Made by a program: the position numbers and the translations under genes. 64,000 nucleotides of DNA from Vitis vinifera (taxonomy: Eukaryota; Streptophyta; Magnoliopsida; Vitales; Vitaceae): NCBI RefSeq assembly GCF_030704535.1, contig NC_081820.1, positions 16,793,501-16,857,500 on the forward strand, in the 5' to 3' direction. The notes under the pieces were generated by a model. The model had not been told where the DNA came from. It saw only the letters and a list, made by a program, of their open reading frames with translations, and made no database searches. Positions 11,641 through 22,999 of this stretch are shown here, piece after piece; position 1 is the first letter of the stretch; every line of letters starts with the position of its first letter.

Positions 11641-12129
11641 CAAAAAATCTTACCAACAACTAAGTGGTTGTTGTTGTAGTACCTCATTTGATCCCTATAA
11701 AAAGGAGATGTGATTAAATGTCATGTAATGCGTCGATACCATTCCATATATGGATCATGGAACTACTTAGTACTCATCATAAGTGGTGTCATTGCAATAT
11801 GCTCCACACGATTAGCCCATAAGGCAACTCACTTAGAGTCTCTCCTAAGACCACAATTGGATAAAATATAACATTAATAATGTTACTTAAATTATAAACT
11901 TGAAGCAACTAGAAATTGTTATATAATATGAACAATTAATTATACTTGCAATAGTGTGACACATCCAACAATATTTATGGCACCATCCAAACTTGTTGGA
12001 CATAACCCCCTCTATAGGAATGCTATGATTGCACTGCCCCAACTATACATAGATGTTTGAGTCAAGTCTCTAAGCAATGGGAGATAACACTTATGGATGT
12101 GTGTACCCTTCTTGTTTGTAAATAGTGTT

Positions 12130-12924
12130 GAACCTAATAGTGCTAATATGAAAACTCATGTATATCGTTCTGTTCATCCACCCTATATTGTCGAAGTTTT
12201 GGCTTTGGAGATAGTCAAATATATTCATGATACCAGAGATAGTGATCATATATATTATTAGATGGAACATTCACAAATGACATAAAAATTATGTAGACAT
12301 TTGGTGCACCATTCCCTCAAAGAAGATAAATGCACCGAGCCCCACCAATGGAGATGCCCCCATCATATTTCGCATCATCATGATAGCAGTTGATACGACA
12401 CCTAATGATAATGAATTATCTTTATGTATATTAATACATAAAAACGTTTATCACGAAAGAATAGTGATAGAAAGAAATATAAAAAAAAAAGTTTTGGTGA
12501 GGGAATGAATCAACAAAACGAACATATAATCGAATAGGGTATCTTGTCCACTAATTGTTTTATTTCATAACTCACAACTCATTGTAAATATTTCAACTTT
12601 GATTTTATTTTATTTTTAAATTAAAGGTAATATTTTATTTTATATTTGTTAAAGTTAAAGTCTATATTTTGTAAGTTATTTCATGTTAAAGTAGTATTAT
12701 GGCTAAAAAAATATTGTTGTAAAACATTTTTATTTGTTAATTATTTATTATATTTTAATCCTTTAATTCTTTTAAATTAAATTAGCAGATTTGAAGCTTT
12801 ATGGCATTTTAAAATCTTTTGGATTTTGGCTCAACATAGAACCACTAATTAAATTAAAATGGATTAGACATACAATTCAAGTGCACTTCAATTCAATAAG
12901 TAGATCTATATGTAAAAATGTATA
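12130..12924. repeat. Left part of a ~1.65-kb tandem duplication, split by the retrotransposon
   Basis: This stretch is clearly similar to 32,510-33,263. Shared phrases include CATTTGGTGCACCA, TAATGATAATGAAT, ATCGAATAGGGT.TCTTGTCCACTAAT and TTTTGGATTTTGGCTCAACATAGAACCA. The copy continues on the far side of the retrotransposon at 31,624. No protein-coding frame survives. 11,640-12,130, just upstream, is unassigned non-coding sequence. Confidence 0.8.
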
Positions 12925-13819
12925 TGTGGACCCTGCATTTCGGCTCATGCGTTTTTCACTCAATGGCGAGCTCGATTTTGATTTGAAAATGATTTTATTT
13001 ATTAAAAAAAAATGACTTGGAGTCGCCACTTATTTTTGTTTCATTTTTAAAAGGGTAAACAAAATAAGAAAGAAAACCCTAAATGTGACTCCTTATTTTG
13101 AAAAAGGTGGTCTGTGAAAAATCGAATCGGGCTTGGGGTTAGGTTACTTATCCGAAAGGTACGGTAAAGACCGTAGCACCCCTCTAAGTCCCTAAAGTCG
13201 GGTCTCTACTAATTAAAATGAAGCTGACATGACAATCAATAAGAAAATCAATGGATACTCAAATCAATCATGCACATATGGGAATCGAAGCATGCACATA
13301 GAATGACCAAAATGGGAGTGGATGCATACCTGGACCACAAATGAGCAATGTGCTACCATAAAAATGGGGTCAGTGTACAATAAAGAGCACAAAACATATC
13401 ACATGCATCACCAAACAGAAATTAAAACTATTCGAAAGAAAACTGGATTTTTGAAATTCGTTTGAAAATTTGAGTCTTAGGGATTATTTGAAAATTGGAT
13501 TTTAAGAAATTAAATGTAAGAATGAGAATTTTAGAAATTAAATTTGAAAGAAATTGGAATTTTGAAAACTATTTGAGAGTTTGGGGATTTTAAATAAAGG
13601 GATAAGTGAATAAATAAACCAATGAAATAATAATAATGACGAAATAAAAACGATTGGATAAATAATTGCGGAAGTTAGGATTTCGGAAATTGGAAATTGA
13701 ACTTAGAGATTGGAAATTTAAAGAATTATTTAGAGATGGAATTTTAAATATATGAATAAGTGAATAAATGAATAAATGAGATGATAATAATAATAACGAA
13801 AATAATCACTAAGCAACTG

Positions 13820-14840
13820 AATGTGAATAGTGGAATTTTTTATATTGGGAATTAAATTTGGAAGTCGGATTTTTGAAGAACTAAACTTTAACGATTGAGA
13901 TTTTTTTAAATAAATAAATAAATAAATATGGAATAATAATAATAATTAAAAAAAATGATATTTAAATGAATGAAAGTGAATAGTGGAATTTTTTATATTG
14001 AAAATTAAATTTGGAAGTCAGATTTTTGAAGAATTGAACTTTAATGATTGAGATTTTTAAAAGAAATAAATAAATAAATGTGGAATAATAATAATAATAA
14101 TTAACAAAAATGATATTTAAATGAATGAAAGTGAATAGTGAAATTTTTTAGATTGAAAAATTAAATTTGGAAGCCGGATTTTTGAAGAATTGAACTTTAA
14201 TTATCGAGATTTTTAAAAGAAATAAATAAATAAATATGGAATAATTATTAATAATTAACAAAAATGATATTTAAATGAATGAAAGTGAATTGTAGAATTT
14301 TTTGAGATTGAAAATTAAATTTAGAAGTTGGATTTTTGAAGAATTGAACTTTAATGATTGAGATTTTTAAAAGAAATAAATAAATAAATGTGGAATAATA
14401 ATAATAATAATTCACAAAAATGATGTTTAAATGAATGAAAGTGAATAGTGAAATTTTTTAGATTGGAAACTTAAATTTGGAAGTCGGATTTTTGAAGAAT
14501 TAACTTTAATGATCGAGATTTTTAAAAGAAATAAATAAATAAATGTGGAATAATAATAATAATAATTAACAAAAATGATGTTTAAACAAATGAAAGTGAA
14601 TAGTGAAATTTTTTATATTGAAAAATTAAATTTGGAAGTCGGATTTTTGAAGAATTGAATTTTAATGATCGAGATTTTTAAAAGAAATAAATAAATAAAT
14701 ATGGAATAATATTAATAATTAAAAAAAAAATATTTAAACGAATGAAAGTGAATAACGGAATTTTTGAAATTGGAAATCGAGTTCGGAAATTGGAAAGTTG
14801 GAGAATTGGATTTTAATATTAGAATATGAAGGCGCAAATG
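13820..14840. repeat. ~153-bp minisatellite in the 3' LTR
   Basis: About seven imperfect units, with starts near 13,823, 13,974, 14,127, 14,283, 14,437, 14,594 and 14,745. Each carries GAAAGTGAATAGTG, AATTAAATTTGGAAGTCGGA, TTTTTGAAGAATTGAACTTT and a run of AAATAAATAAATA. The same array is in the other LTR at about 28,415-29,410, with its own unit-to-unit changes. Confidence 0.9.
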
Positions 14841-14951
14841 AATAAATAAATAAAATGATGAGTGGTGATGGACTGTATGCCAAGGTGGCCATGCGAAGTG
14901 TGGGCCCTTGGTTGATTGTGAAGGCTTCCCATAAAAAATTGTAAGATCCTA

Positions 14952-15730
14952 CTATCCATTAAAAGGTTGAAAGGGAAGTGTGAGCTAATCAAGGAAGGTG
15001 GTCACTGGCGTGGCAAACCTAGGCTCATATGCAAAGTCGTGCAACTCACAACCTACTCCACTGCTACTGTTGCTGCCGCCGCTCCCACTAAGGAAAGGAC
15101 ATGGAGGAATCCATTGTCAGATCTTTCCATAGATGTTAAACAATAATGCATTGTCTGAACCTCAAATCATAATGGCAACGAGCTCTCCATGACCTACACA
15201 ATCAAACCCTTAGTTGTTTTCAACCTCTGCAAATTGAAGGTAGAGTTGTTGTGGCATTCTCTCAATCTCCACCCATGTTGTTCCACAAGCTTGTAAACCC
15301 CAAATCCTCAAGCTTTTTGGGCACGTTAAGCTTGCTCTTCTCCACTGTTGCAACTAGAATGAGTCTCCCTCTACTCTCCACCAAGCTTAGGGACCAGAGA
15401 AATCTTCTCATTAGAGCTTGAATCCTCCACCAATTGTTGGTTGCAATGTCATATGCCAAAACACCGAATGGGTTGTAGTTCATGTAGTAGAATCTCCCTT
15501 GGACGTGAATCATTCGCCCGGATTCAAGGTTGCAAAGCCTTGGTAGAGAAGAAGTGGTGCCCCATATTAAATAGAACCCACCCCCATCAATGTGAAAGCT
15601 TTTTATGGTCAGATTCTTGATCACATATGAGGAAATCAAATCATCTCCAACAATAACTACGTCTATGGATGAGGAAGTGACTGTTAAGCCGATGGATGGG
15701 AAGAGACGAGGTCTCAGGGTGGGAAGGATA
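14952..15730 (-). pseudogene. UFO: Captured UFO (F-box) gene fragment in the 3' LTR
   Basis: Minus-strand translation matches, in order, the C-terminal ~60% of UNUSUAL FLORAL ORGANS, the F-box partner of LEAFY in flower development. Visible blocks are TLRPRLFPSIGLTV, GDDLIS, SSLPRLCNLESGRM, VQGRFYYMNYNPFGVLAYD, SLVESRGRLILVA.VEKSKLNVPK, TTWVEIERMPQQLYLQFAEVE, QWIPPCPF, FAYEPR and LTLPFQ, then a stop codon at 14,952-14,954. Damage includes a one-base insertion after LNVPK that shifts the frame, an in-frame TAA after AEVE, and further stops. The F-box N-terminus is absent, so no functional product is expected. UFO is intronless in plants, so the fragment does not show whether capture was from RNA or DNA. 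Confidence 0.88.
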
Positions 15731-16369
15731 GGTATAAAAGTGAAACAATATGCATGAAGGATGGACATGCAGGACTAGAAATAGGTTAGTGAGATGGTTG
15801 GAGTATAGGTATAAAGGGCACGTGGTGTTAAAAAGAAAGGTGATATGCATGGGAGGTTATGAAAGACAAGTATGGAAATGGGTATGAGAAGGTCGGCAAT
15901 GAGCTTGGGCGTGGGTATGAGCGGTAATATAGAGAGAGAAAAGGTGGTGATGGGTATATAGGATGAGTTAGGCGGGTTTGCATGGGACAAAGCTGTTGGG
16001 TAGGAAGGGTAATAGGTTTTGCAAAGGTTTGGCTTGATGGGTATGGGACACAAACTGATGGTTCAGGCTACTAATGTTAAGTGATTGGCTTGGGCTCATA
16101 TTTTGCTGAACTTGAGCTACATCTTACCCTTGATTTGAACCAGAAAAGGAATCAGCAAGATCGGGGACTGAATTGAGATGGGCATCTTCCACTAGCAGAG
16201 CAACATTCTGATATAACTCAACTTGAAGTAAATCAATATTAATCTCAACATAATGCTTTCTCCTGTGCCAAAATTTGCTACTCGTTGTTGTTCTATTTTC
16301 ATCATTCTCAGAAGACTTTTGACTTTTCTAATTTCTTTAAACCAACCAATGCTTTAATCTACTTCCCTG

Positions 16370-16750
16370 AGACTTCTATGTTGTCCTTTTCAGCAAATCT
16401 GCCAACAACCGACTGAACAAGCCTTTCACACTTTATGATTGCATTTGCACATGTTGGGGAATGTCTGGTTGTTGCAATAAGTACAGAAATCATGCATTCT
16501 TCCAAAGCTACTGTAGGATCGGTCTCCAACAGATAACAAATCCTAGGAAGGATTCCCATCCTAACTAGACCTGCAGCAAAATCTTGTCCAGCAACAACAA
16601 TATCATCTTAAATGGTGAGTTCTTCTTCATTCTTGGCATCCATGATATCCTCACTTAAAGGAAAAATATTATAAGGTGTGGTGTTGTATTTCCAAAATCC
16701 ACCATGAAGGAAGACAAGCTCAATCTCTAGTCCACTTCGGAACACCGGGG
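16370..16750 (-). pseudogene. IYO: Captured MINIYO/RPAP1 gene fragment in the 3' LTR
   Basis: The minus-strand frame runs from [19 protein letters not shown] through [14 protein letters not shown], a stop, DDIVVAGQDFAAGLVRMGIL, LLETDP, LEECMISVLIA, RHSPTCANAIIKCERLVQ and VVGRFAEKD. I recognise this as an internal segment of the plant RPAP1 homologue MINIYO, a nuclear factor linked to RNA polymerase II and transcriptional elongation. About 120 codons are present with one nonsense change (where LTIQ is expected). The gene family is named from memory of these motifs. The piece abuts the ABCE1 fragment directly, with no spacer visible near 16,750. Confidence 0.78.
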
Positions 16751-16955
16751 CAGTAGATTTTCTAATACCATTAGTTCCAACCAAACCCAGAACTTGGCCT
16801 GACTTGGGCACTGGTAGTCCCAGCAATTTAAAAGCGCTTGGTCCATAACGGTGAGTGGTATCTTTATCCAAATCTTTTGGAAGATTGATGATCTGAAGTG
16901 CTTCAAATGGGCATTTCTTGATGCAAATACCACATCCAATGCATACCATGGATGA
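16750..16955 (-). pseudogene. ABCE1: Captured ABCE1/RLI fragment in the 3' LTR
   Basis: Minus-strand translation gives the second ferredoxin-like cluster of ABCE1, C-x2-C-x2-C-x3-C-P ([15 protein letters not shown]). It continues with [38 protein letters not shown] and the Walker A lysine region KST. ABCE1 (RNase L inhibitor) is the essential ribosome-recycling ATPase. Here the Walker A glycine is replaced (NGIRKST), whereas the other LTR copy reads NGIGKST. Homology stops abruptly at the Walker A motif, where MINIYO sequence begins. Upstream in sense, 16,956-17,040 does not match the expected ABCE1 residues and may be intron, which would mean DNA-level capture. Confidence 0.88.
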
Positions 16956-17798
16956 ATACCAAGAGCAGGGGAAAATGGCAAAATAGAGTACAGATAATTG
17001 AAACAAAGTGAACCCATACAAGCCTCATGTCATGCACCAATCACTGAGCTCAGATGAAGGTGAGTGAAATCAAAGGATTTTAAACAAGAACACAAGTATT
17101 ATTAAGACATTTTATAGGAGAGTTACAGTAGAGACAAATTATGCTTAAACAGAACTAAAGGAAATGAGACAGAAATCAACTATAACTAAAATCACAGCAA
17201 CCAAGAGATCAACAACAAGTCTATGGCCTATGATCATCCACACCCAAACCAACAACAAATTATACTCAAAATCAACAATAACAGAGAAGGAAAACGGAGA
17301 AATCCAAAGTAAAAAAATCCATAGTGGCCATACCTTACCGGAACTTCTCAAGCAGTGCTTACTCAGCTTTCCGTATTTTCCCTTCCTCCCCAGATAAAAA
17401 AACCCCCTCCTCTTCTACCTTGCTTCTATTTTTCCTCTCAAAACTAACTTCCCAAAAAAAAAAACGTTTACTCTCACTCCCCAGCCAAAGGATAAAAATC
17501 TCAACTAAATGTCTCCTTCCATGTTCCTGTCTTCTTCCGCAAGCCATTACCCACTCCCACTATGCATCACTCAGAAAGTGTGTCATCTTCACCTACCACC
17601 ATGGGCGAGCCATGCTCTTGGTTGTGTCCATGCAGTTGGTCTTCCTCCAAAAAGGGGTTTCCCCTCTACTTAAAAAATGGAAAAAATTTCATTCTCTCGG
17701 ATGGTCATGAAATGTCTTTTGTTTCAACTTATAAAAATAGTAATAATAGAACAATAACAACAACCCATTAACACTTGGCTTGAAAAGAGGGGTCTACA
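16956..17798 (-). other. Leader-like first part of the 3' LTR
   Basis: In sense this begins at the LTR 5' end (17,798). It includes a TATA-like TTATAAG sequence near 17,730-17,740, then pyrimidine-rich transcript-like sequence, then a CCG|GTAAGG-type donor near 17,335 followed by T-rich intron-like sequence to about 17,000. It could hold the LTR promoter, and possibly a captured untranslated exon and intron of ABCE1. That reading is inference. No protein is encoded. Confidence 0.4.
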
Positions 17799-18439
17799 AA
17801 TATGCCCCTCTTCGGTAGAGTTCACAAGTGTAAAGAATATGAACATCGAAATGAAATGAGAGTGTGAAGGATGAGTAGAATGAAGTGAACTCTACCGAAG
17901 AACCAAGGAGACCCCCACAAGGACACCAGTGAAACACAAACTCACTCAGACCAACAGACAAACACAAAGGCTCTGATCCTAAAAGAAAAGGTGGGTGTCT
18001 CAAAATGTCTCTGAAGCCACATTGAGGGTCTAAATTCCCTCTAAGACGTCTCCAAAAGTGACTTGAAAGACCGTATCAAAGATGAGTAATGGTAAAACCA
18101 CTCTGGAGTACAATAAAGAGCGTGTCCTAAGAAGACTGCCCCAATGGAACGACATGAAAGTACCAAGTGTAGGGTGCCCAACAACATGACCAATATAAGT
18201 GGCATGACCTCGAAGGACCATGACATGTGCAGTGAAAGGAGGAATCTGGACGAGCAATGATGAATAAGCGATAAGCACAGGGTGATGAGGTGAGGACAAT
18301 GAGGGTGAATATAAGACCCTGAAGGTCAAATGTGTAATGTCAGTGGATATGAATGCCAAGGACTGTGACTCTGAATGATATGGGTAAGGAGGAATGACTT
18401 TAAACGTCAACGGGAGAAAAGAAAATGGTGACTTACAAT

Positions 18440-19470
18440 GCATGCATGGATATGTATAACGGCTTTGAACGCCAAACTAAAAGAAAAATGTGATAGTGGC
18501 ACTGAACGTCAAATAGAATAGTGGCTCTAAACGCCAAAACTAAAGAAAAGAAATGACTTAAGATGCATGAATGGGTATGAAAAAAAAACGGCTCAGAACA
18601 CCAAAACTAAATAAATGAAATGACTTAAAAAGGCCCGAAGGAGTGTGTCTAATGGCTCTGAACGCTGTAATGGAGGAAAATGGTGATGTATCGAATGAAA
18701 GATATACATGAGGACTCCAAGTGTCGTACTGAAAACATGGCTTTGAGTGCCAAATAAAAGACAAGTAATGGCTTTAAACGTCGAAAGGAATGATATGGCT
18801 CTGAACATCAAACTAGAAGACAAGTAATGGCTCTAAATGCTGAAATGAAGGTGTGGCTCTAAACACCAAACTGAAAAGAAACGGTGGCTCTGAATGCCAA
18901 ACTAGAAAGGGATGGTGACTCTAAACGCTAAACTAAGCATAAATGGTGCCTCTGAACGCCAAAATGAGAAAGGATGGTGGCTTCGAACGCTGAAACTAGA
19001 GATGCAGTACTGAACGCCGAAACTGTGAAACGATGATGACTTCAAACGCTGAAACCGAGATGATGGTGGCTCTGAACGCTGAAACTAAAGGCGTGGCTCT
19101 GAACACCAAACTAAAACTAATAGCTATAAGGGTCAAGCTAAGAAAGATGACTCTGAGCGTCATAAACGAGAAGACATGGTGGCTTTGAATGCCAAGCTGA
19201 AAAAATGATCAACGACTCTAAACACCAAAATGAAAATGAACACTCTGAACGCCAAACTAAAAGAAACATCGATGAATGCCAAGCTAAAACAAAAGCTCTG
19301 AATGTCCAACTAAACTAGTAACTAGGAATGTCAAGCTGAGAAATATGACTCTGAACATCGTGACTGAAAAGACATGGTGGCTCTTAACGCTAAGCTGGAA
19401 AGGGGTGACTTTGAATGTCGTAAACCGAGAATGAATAGTGGTTCTGAATGCCAAACTACAAGGAAATAAT
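18440..19470. repeat. Degenerate short-unit minisatellite (GGCTCTGAACGCCAAA)
   Basis: Several tens of imperfect copies of a unit of roughly 25-50 bp centred on GGCTCTGAACGCCAAACT, separated by purine-rich spacers such as AAAAGAAATGGTG. Unit length is irregular. Lies in the retrotransposon tail and is non-coding. Confidence 0.85.
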
Positions 19471-20479
19471 GAAGGAGTGGAATATGCCCTAGTGTAGCAT
19501 GCTGCTGTAACTCTTAATCCAATGGAAATGGTGGAAAAGGACTCCACGAGTCTCGAAATATGCTCTACTAGCAAGTCAGAATGATCAAATCGACTGCGAA
19601 CATAGTCTCATAACCCATCCGACTTGATCACGATGCCTGACGAGATGTCATGATGAGTCAGACAACTCTAACTCGAAATACCCTACTGTCGGAGTCCATC
19701 GTCATTTGAAACGAATAATTCGACAGAGTCTCAAGAGAATAATCTAAATGTCATGCTCCGCTGAAAACCCGTCTCGATAAAAAACATGAGAATAGTGACC
19801 AGCAAAGCAAATACAATATCTCTCGGCCGAGTGATGAAAAACTATAACAAATTTGTGAGAGAACGATCGTCTCCGCAACTGAATGAGGGAAATATGCCCC
19901 AGTATAAAGTCAAATATATCAGGTCAGTCCTGATAAGTCGAGAATAATTCCATGGGGGACATATAAAGGATCTAAGATGTACTCCGCTGAAATGGTGATG
20001 TGGGAATCCACGCACCTGAGATAACTCTGTCCAAGAATCACGACTATATCAGAAAATGTGAATCTGGCTTAAAGACTCAAGAGAGGCTCCACGGAGTATC
20101 AGGACACAATGAAATCAAATCATCAACCTGATGTGTATCTCAAAACTGAGGATGATCATGCAAATCAGTGGGGAATCTACAAATCTCGACTGAAATGGGG
20201 AATACGCCCCAGTGTAGCATAAAAAATGTGACAGGTCGGAAAATCAGATGAGCTCAAATCATCCATCATCGAATGCACGATCCAAGTCATCCATGTCTAC
20301 AACTGAATCAGACCCATAGATTAAAGGGCGTCTCCCGGAAGAAAGCATAATGACATCTAAGTGTCTAGAAGTGCAGGCCTAATTAGGCAACTCCCGAGAG
20401 GCTCCACTTAGGAATCATCGTAAAGATAGCGAATAGATCATCGTCTCAACATACGTCTCGCAAATGGGGATAAGCGAGC

Positions 20480-21290
20480 AACTCCACCAAGATCTGTAAA
20501 TCTCATCCAGAACGGTAATATGCCCCAGTGTGGCATCGAATGTATGATAGGTCGGAGATCGGGCGACATGAAATCATCTATCATCGAACATGTGACCTTC
20601 GTGAAGATCCATAAATCTCATCTGAAATGGAAATATGCCCTAGTATGGCATCGGATGTACGACAAGTTAGAAGAATAGGTGACATGAAATCATCTATCGT
20701 CGAACATGTGACCTTCGTGAAGATCCGTAAATCTCATCCGAAATGGAAATATGCCCCAGTACGACATCGGATATGTGACAGGTCAGAAGAACAAGTGACA
20801 TGAAATCATCTATCGTCGAACATGTGACCACTGTGAAGATCCATAAATCTTATCCGTAATGGAAATATGCCCTAGTATGGCATCGGATATGTAACAGGTC
20901 GGAAGAACAGGTGACATGAAACCATCTCTCATCAAACGCATGATCCTGGTCATCCAAATCCATGACAAAATCGGGTCCAAGCGTCCAAAAGGCATCTCAC
21001 AGAGGAAAGCATGGTGACATTGGAATGCCGAGAAGTGCGGGCCTAACCGGATGGCTACCAAGAGTCTCTACTTAGGAATCATCATAAAAATGGTGAATAG
21101 GTCATCGTCCTGATGCACATCTCACAAGTAAAAATGATCAGATGACTCCATGAAGATCCATAAACATCATCCGAAACGGAATATGCCCTAGTATGGCATC
21201 AGATGTACGACAGGTAAAAAAAACAAGCGACATTGAATCATCCCTCATCAAACGCGCGATCCCGGTAATCCAAACACAATTGAATCAGAT
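20480..21290. repeat. ~116-bp tandem repeats in the retrotransposon tail
   Basis: Three well-aligned units start with CATGTGACC near 20,589, 20,705 and 20,821. Each contains GTGAAGATCC.TAAATCT, AATGGAAATATGCCC.AGTA and a GACATGAAATCATCTATC block. More degenerate related units extend to about 21,290 and upstream to about 19,900. Confidence 0.85.
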
Positions 21291-22615
21291 CTAAACATCA
21301 AAGAGGCGACTCCCAAAAGAAGAAGCATAACGATATCTAAATATCAACCAGATCTCAAACATCTGTCCAAGTAGAGGTTGTCGAATACGACATCTGATCC
21401 CATGGCCTCAGGGTGGTCTTAAGATACGGGACGTAACATAGGCTAGGGTGATAGGGTAATAGAAATGAAAGGAAACTAGGCCCAAATACCCAATGATAAA
21501 AAACTCATGCCCTCATGTATGAAACACAACATGTATAGAAAAGTCCGTGAGCCATAGACCTGAGGGTGCCCAACACGAACATAATATCAATAATAAGATA
21601 ATGAGGCAAATCAAACTGATAATGAGATATGCAGGAACGATGGAAGAGAAATATCAAATCTGGAATAGGTCAGTGTAAGAAAAGACAAGGGAGGTGAAGC
21701 GAATGGGATGAATCACAAGCAATGACGAAGATGACAGCGAAACAATAAATATATGAAGAAATGTGGTGATTAACTCAAATCAAACATGAAGTGAAGTCAC
21801 ATCAATAATGAATGTAATGATGGAAATGACAATGACCCGGAGTCCCTAGGAGAAGGTCATTCATCTCACTCTCAAAGAGATATGACAAAGCAAATACAAA
21901 TAACATAAGATTTCAGAGAGCTCACATACGAACTCTCAACAACAAACATACTCGATAATTTGGATATCAATATACACACTCAATGATCGAGAATACTATG
22001 CACACACACATGTGCTTATTTTTCTTTTCATTTTCATTTTCATCATTTTTTTTTTTTTTACATATATACAAATGTACACACCCCAAACATGAACCAAATA
22101 AGCCCCAAAGATGATATCAATAATGGATAAACACACTGTCAAGTGCTAAGGTAATAAAAACTATCTCTGATGAGATAACCTTCTCAAACTGAGGAACCCT
22201 AGATCAATGTTCGTGGGATAAATAGTGGAAATGACATGACTACCCTCAATGTAATGAACTGAGGAGGATCACCACTCGGTGTGGGAGAACATGATGCTAG
22301 ACAATTAGCAGATAGAATAAAGAAAAAGAGACGAATAACACAACCAATGAGATGAGATGAAATGCAAGGATGCAGTGATGAGAAAAGATAATGAGAAGAA
22401 TGCGCCCCTAGGTCCAAGGCTCATGGAACTTCTAAACAATGAATGCATACACTAAAGGGCCCCTATCCCGGTGTGAAAATGTGAGCAAAGCGATAAGAAA
22501 GAAAGACTATAACGCGCGCACGAGGCTCAATGGGCTAGCAACAGACTATACATCAAAATGGTGAAAGGGTGTATGGCTAACCAAAACGATGGTCACCCAT
22601 CCTGCAACCATGGTC

Positions 22616-22879
22616 TCAAACATAGTACCTCTTTAGTTGATCCACATTGGTCGGCTCCGAGACTTGGTTTCCATCTAAATCCATCAACCATGAAGCGCCC
22701 TCTCGGGTCAACTCCTTGATGAAATAAGGCCCGCTCCAGTTGGGTCTGAATTTCCCTCTAGGATCTTTGATCAATCCCTTGATGACCTTTAGAACCAAGT
22801 CACCTATCTGTAATGATTTGGGTTTGACCCGCTTTTTGAAGTACATCAAAAGCAATGATTGAGAGGGAGGAGTGATCAA
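22616..22879 (-). pseudogene. Integrase C-terminal remnant of the retrotransposon
   Basis: The minus-strand frame reads KRVKPKSLQIGDLVLK, PRGKFRPNWSGPYFI, ASWLMDLDGN and NVDQLKRYYV, then a stop. This is the typical C-terminal end of a Ty3/gypsy integrase/polyprotein. The catalytic integrase core, RNase H and reverse transcriptase that should precede it are absent; upstream sequence switches at about 22,870 to a duplicated scar. It cannot encode a working integrase. Confidence 0.88.
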
Positions 22880-22975
22880 CGCAGAAGTACATCCGATGGT
22901 GCTTGTGGCTCCGATGCCCTCACGAAGTACATCACAAGCAATGATCGAGAGGGAAGGGCGATCAACGCAGAAGTT
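22843..22975. repeat. Duplicated scar at the pol deletion
   Basis: A phrase of roughly 35-40 bp (TACATCA.AAGCAATGAT, GAGAGGGA.G, GATCAACGCAGAAGT) occurs at 22,843-22,888 and again at 22,927-22,973. GATGGTGCTTGTGGCTCC also occurs at 22,894 and again near 23,070. The scar sits exactly where reverse transcriptase, RNase H and the integrase core should be, so it probably marks the rearrangement that removed them. Confidence 0.75.
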
Positions 22976-22999
22976 GAAGTGTCAGGGGCTCGTCACTCA

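Larger units (their letters stand above)
12925..17798 (-). repeat. 3' LTR (4,874 bp) of the retrotransposon
   Basis: Direct repeat of 27,494-31,618. In the element's sense (right to left) it holds a leader-like region (17,800-17,000), ABCE1, MINIYO and UFO gene fragments (16,950-14,952), a ~153-bp minisatellite (14,840-13,820), then a conserved terminal block ending at 12,925. It is 749 bp longer than its partner, mainly because it retains ~770 bp (about 15,917-16,685) that the other LTR lacks. That stretch contains most of the MINIYO fragment. An uncharacterised C/T-rich segment on the sense strand (15,775-16,053) consists of repeated CCCATACC-like phrases. Confidence 0.93.
17799..22600 (-). 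other. Non-coding 3' tail of the retrotransposon with minisatellites
   Basis: Lies between the integrase remnant and the 3' LTR. Directly next to the LTR the sense strand has a purine-rich GAAGAGGGGCA stretch, a candidate polypurine tract. No long open frame with domain signatures exists. Two tandem-repeat fields fill much of it (separate entries), and the phrase AATATGCCCCAGT recurs throughout. Such long non-coding tails are known in large plant gypsy elements. Confidence 0.7.

Noticed and set aside
16608..17021. Open frame with a ferredoxin-like cluster read as an intact iron-sulfur gene
   Set aside because: It lies inside an LTR, recurs in the other LTR, is a chimera of ABCE1 and MINIYO pieces, and its first ~25 residues look like intron sequence.
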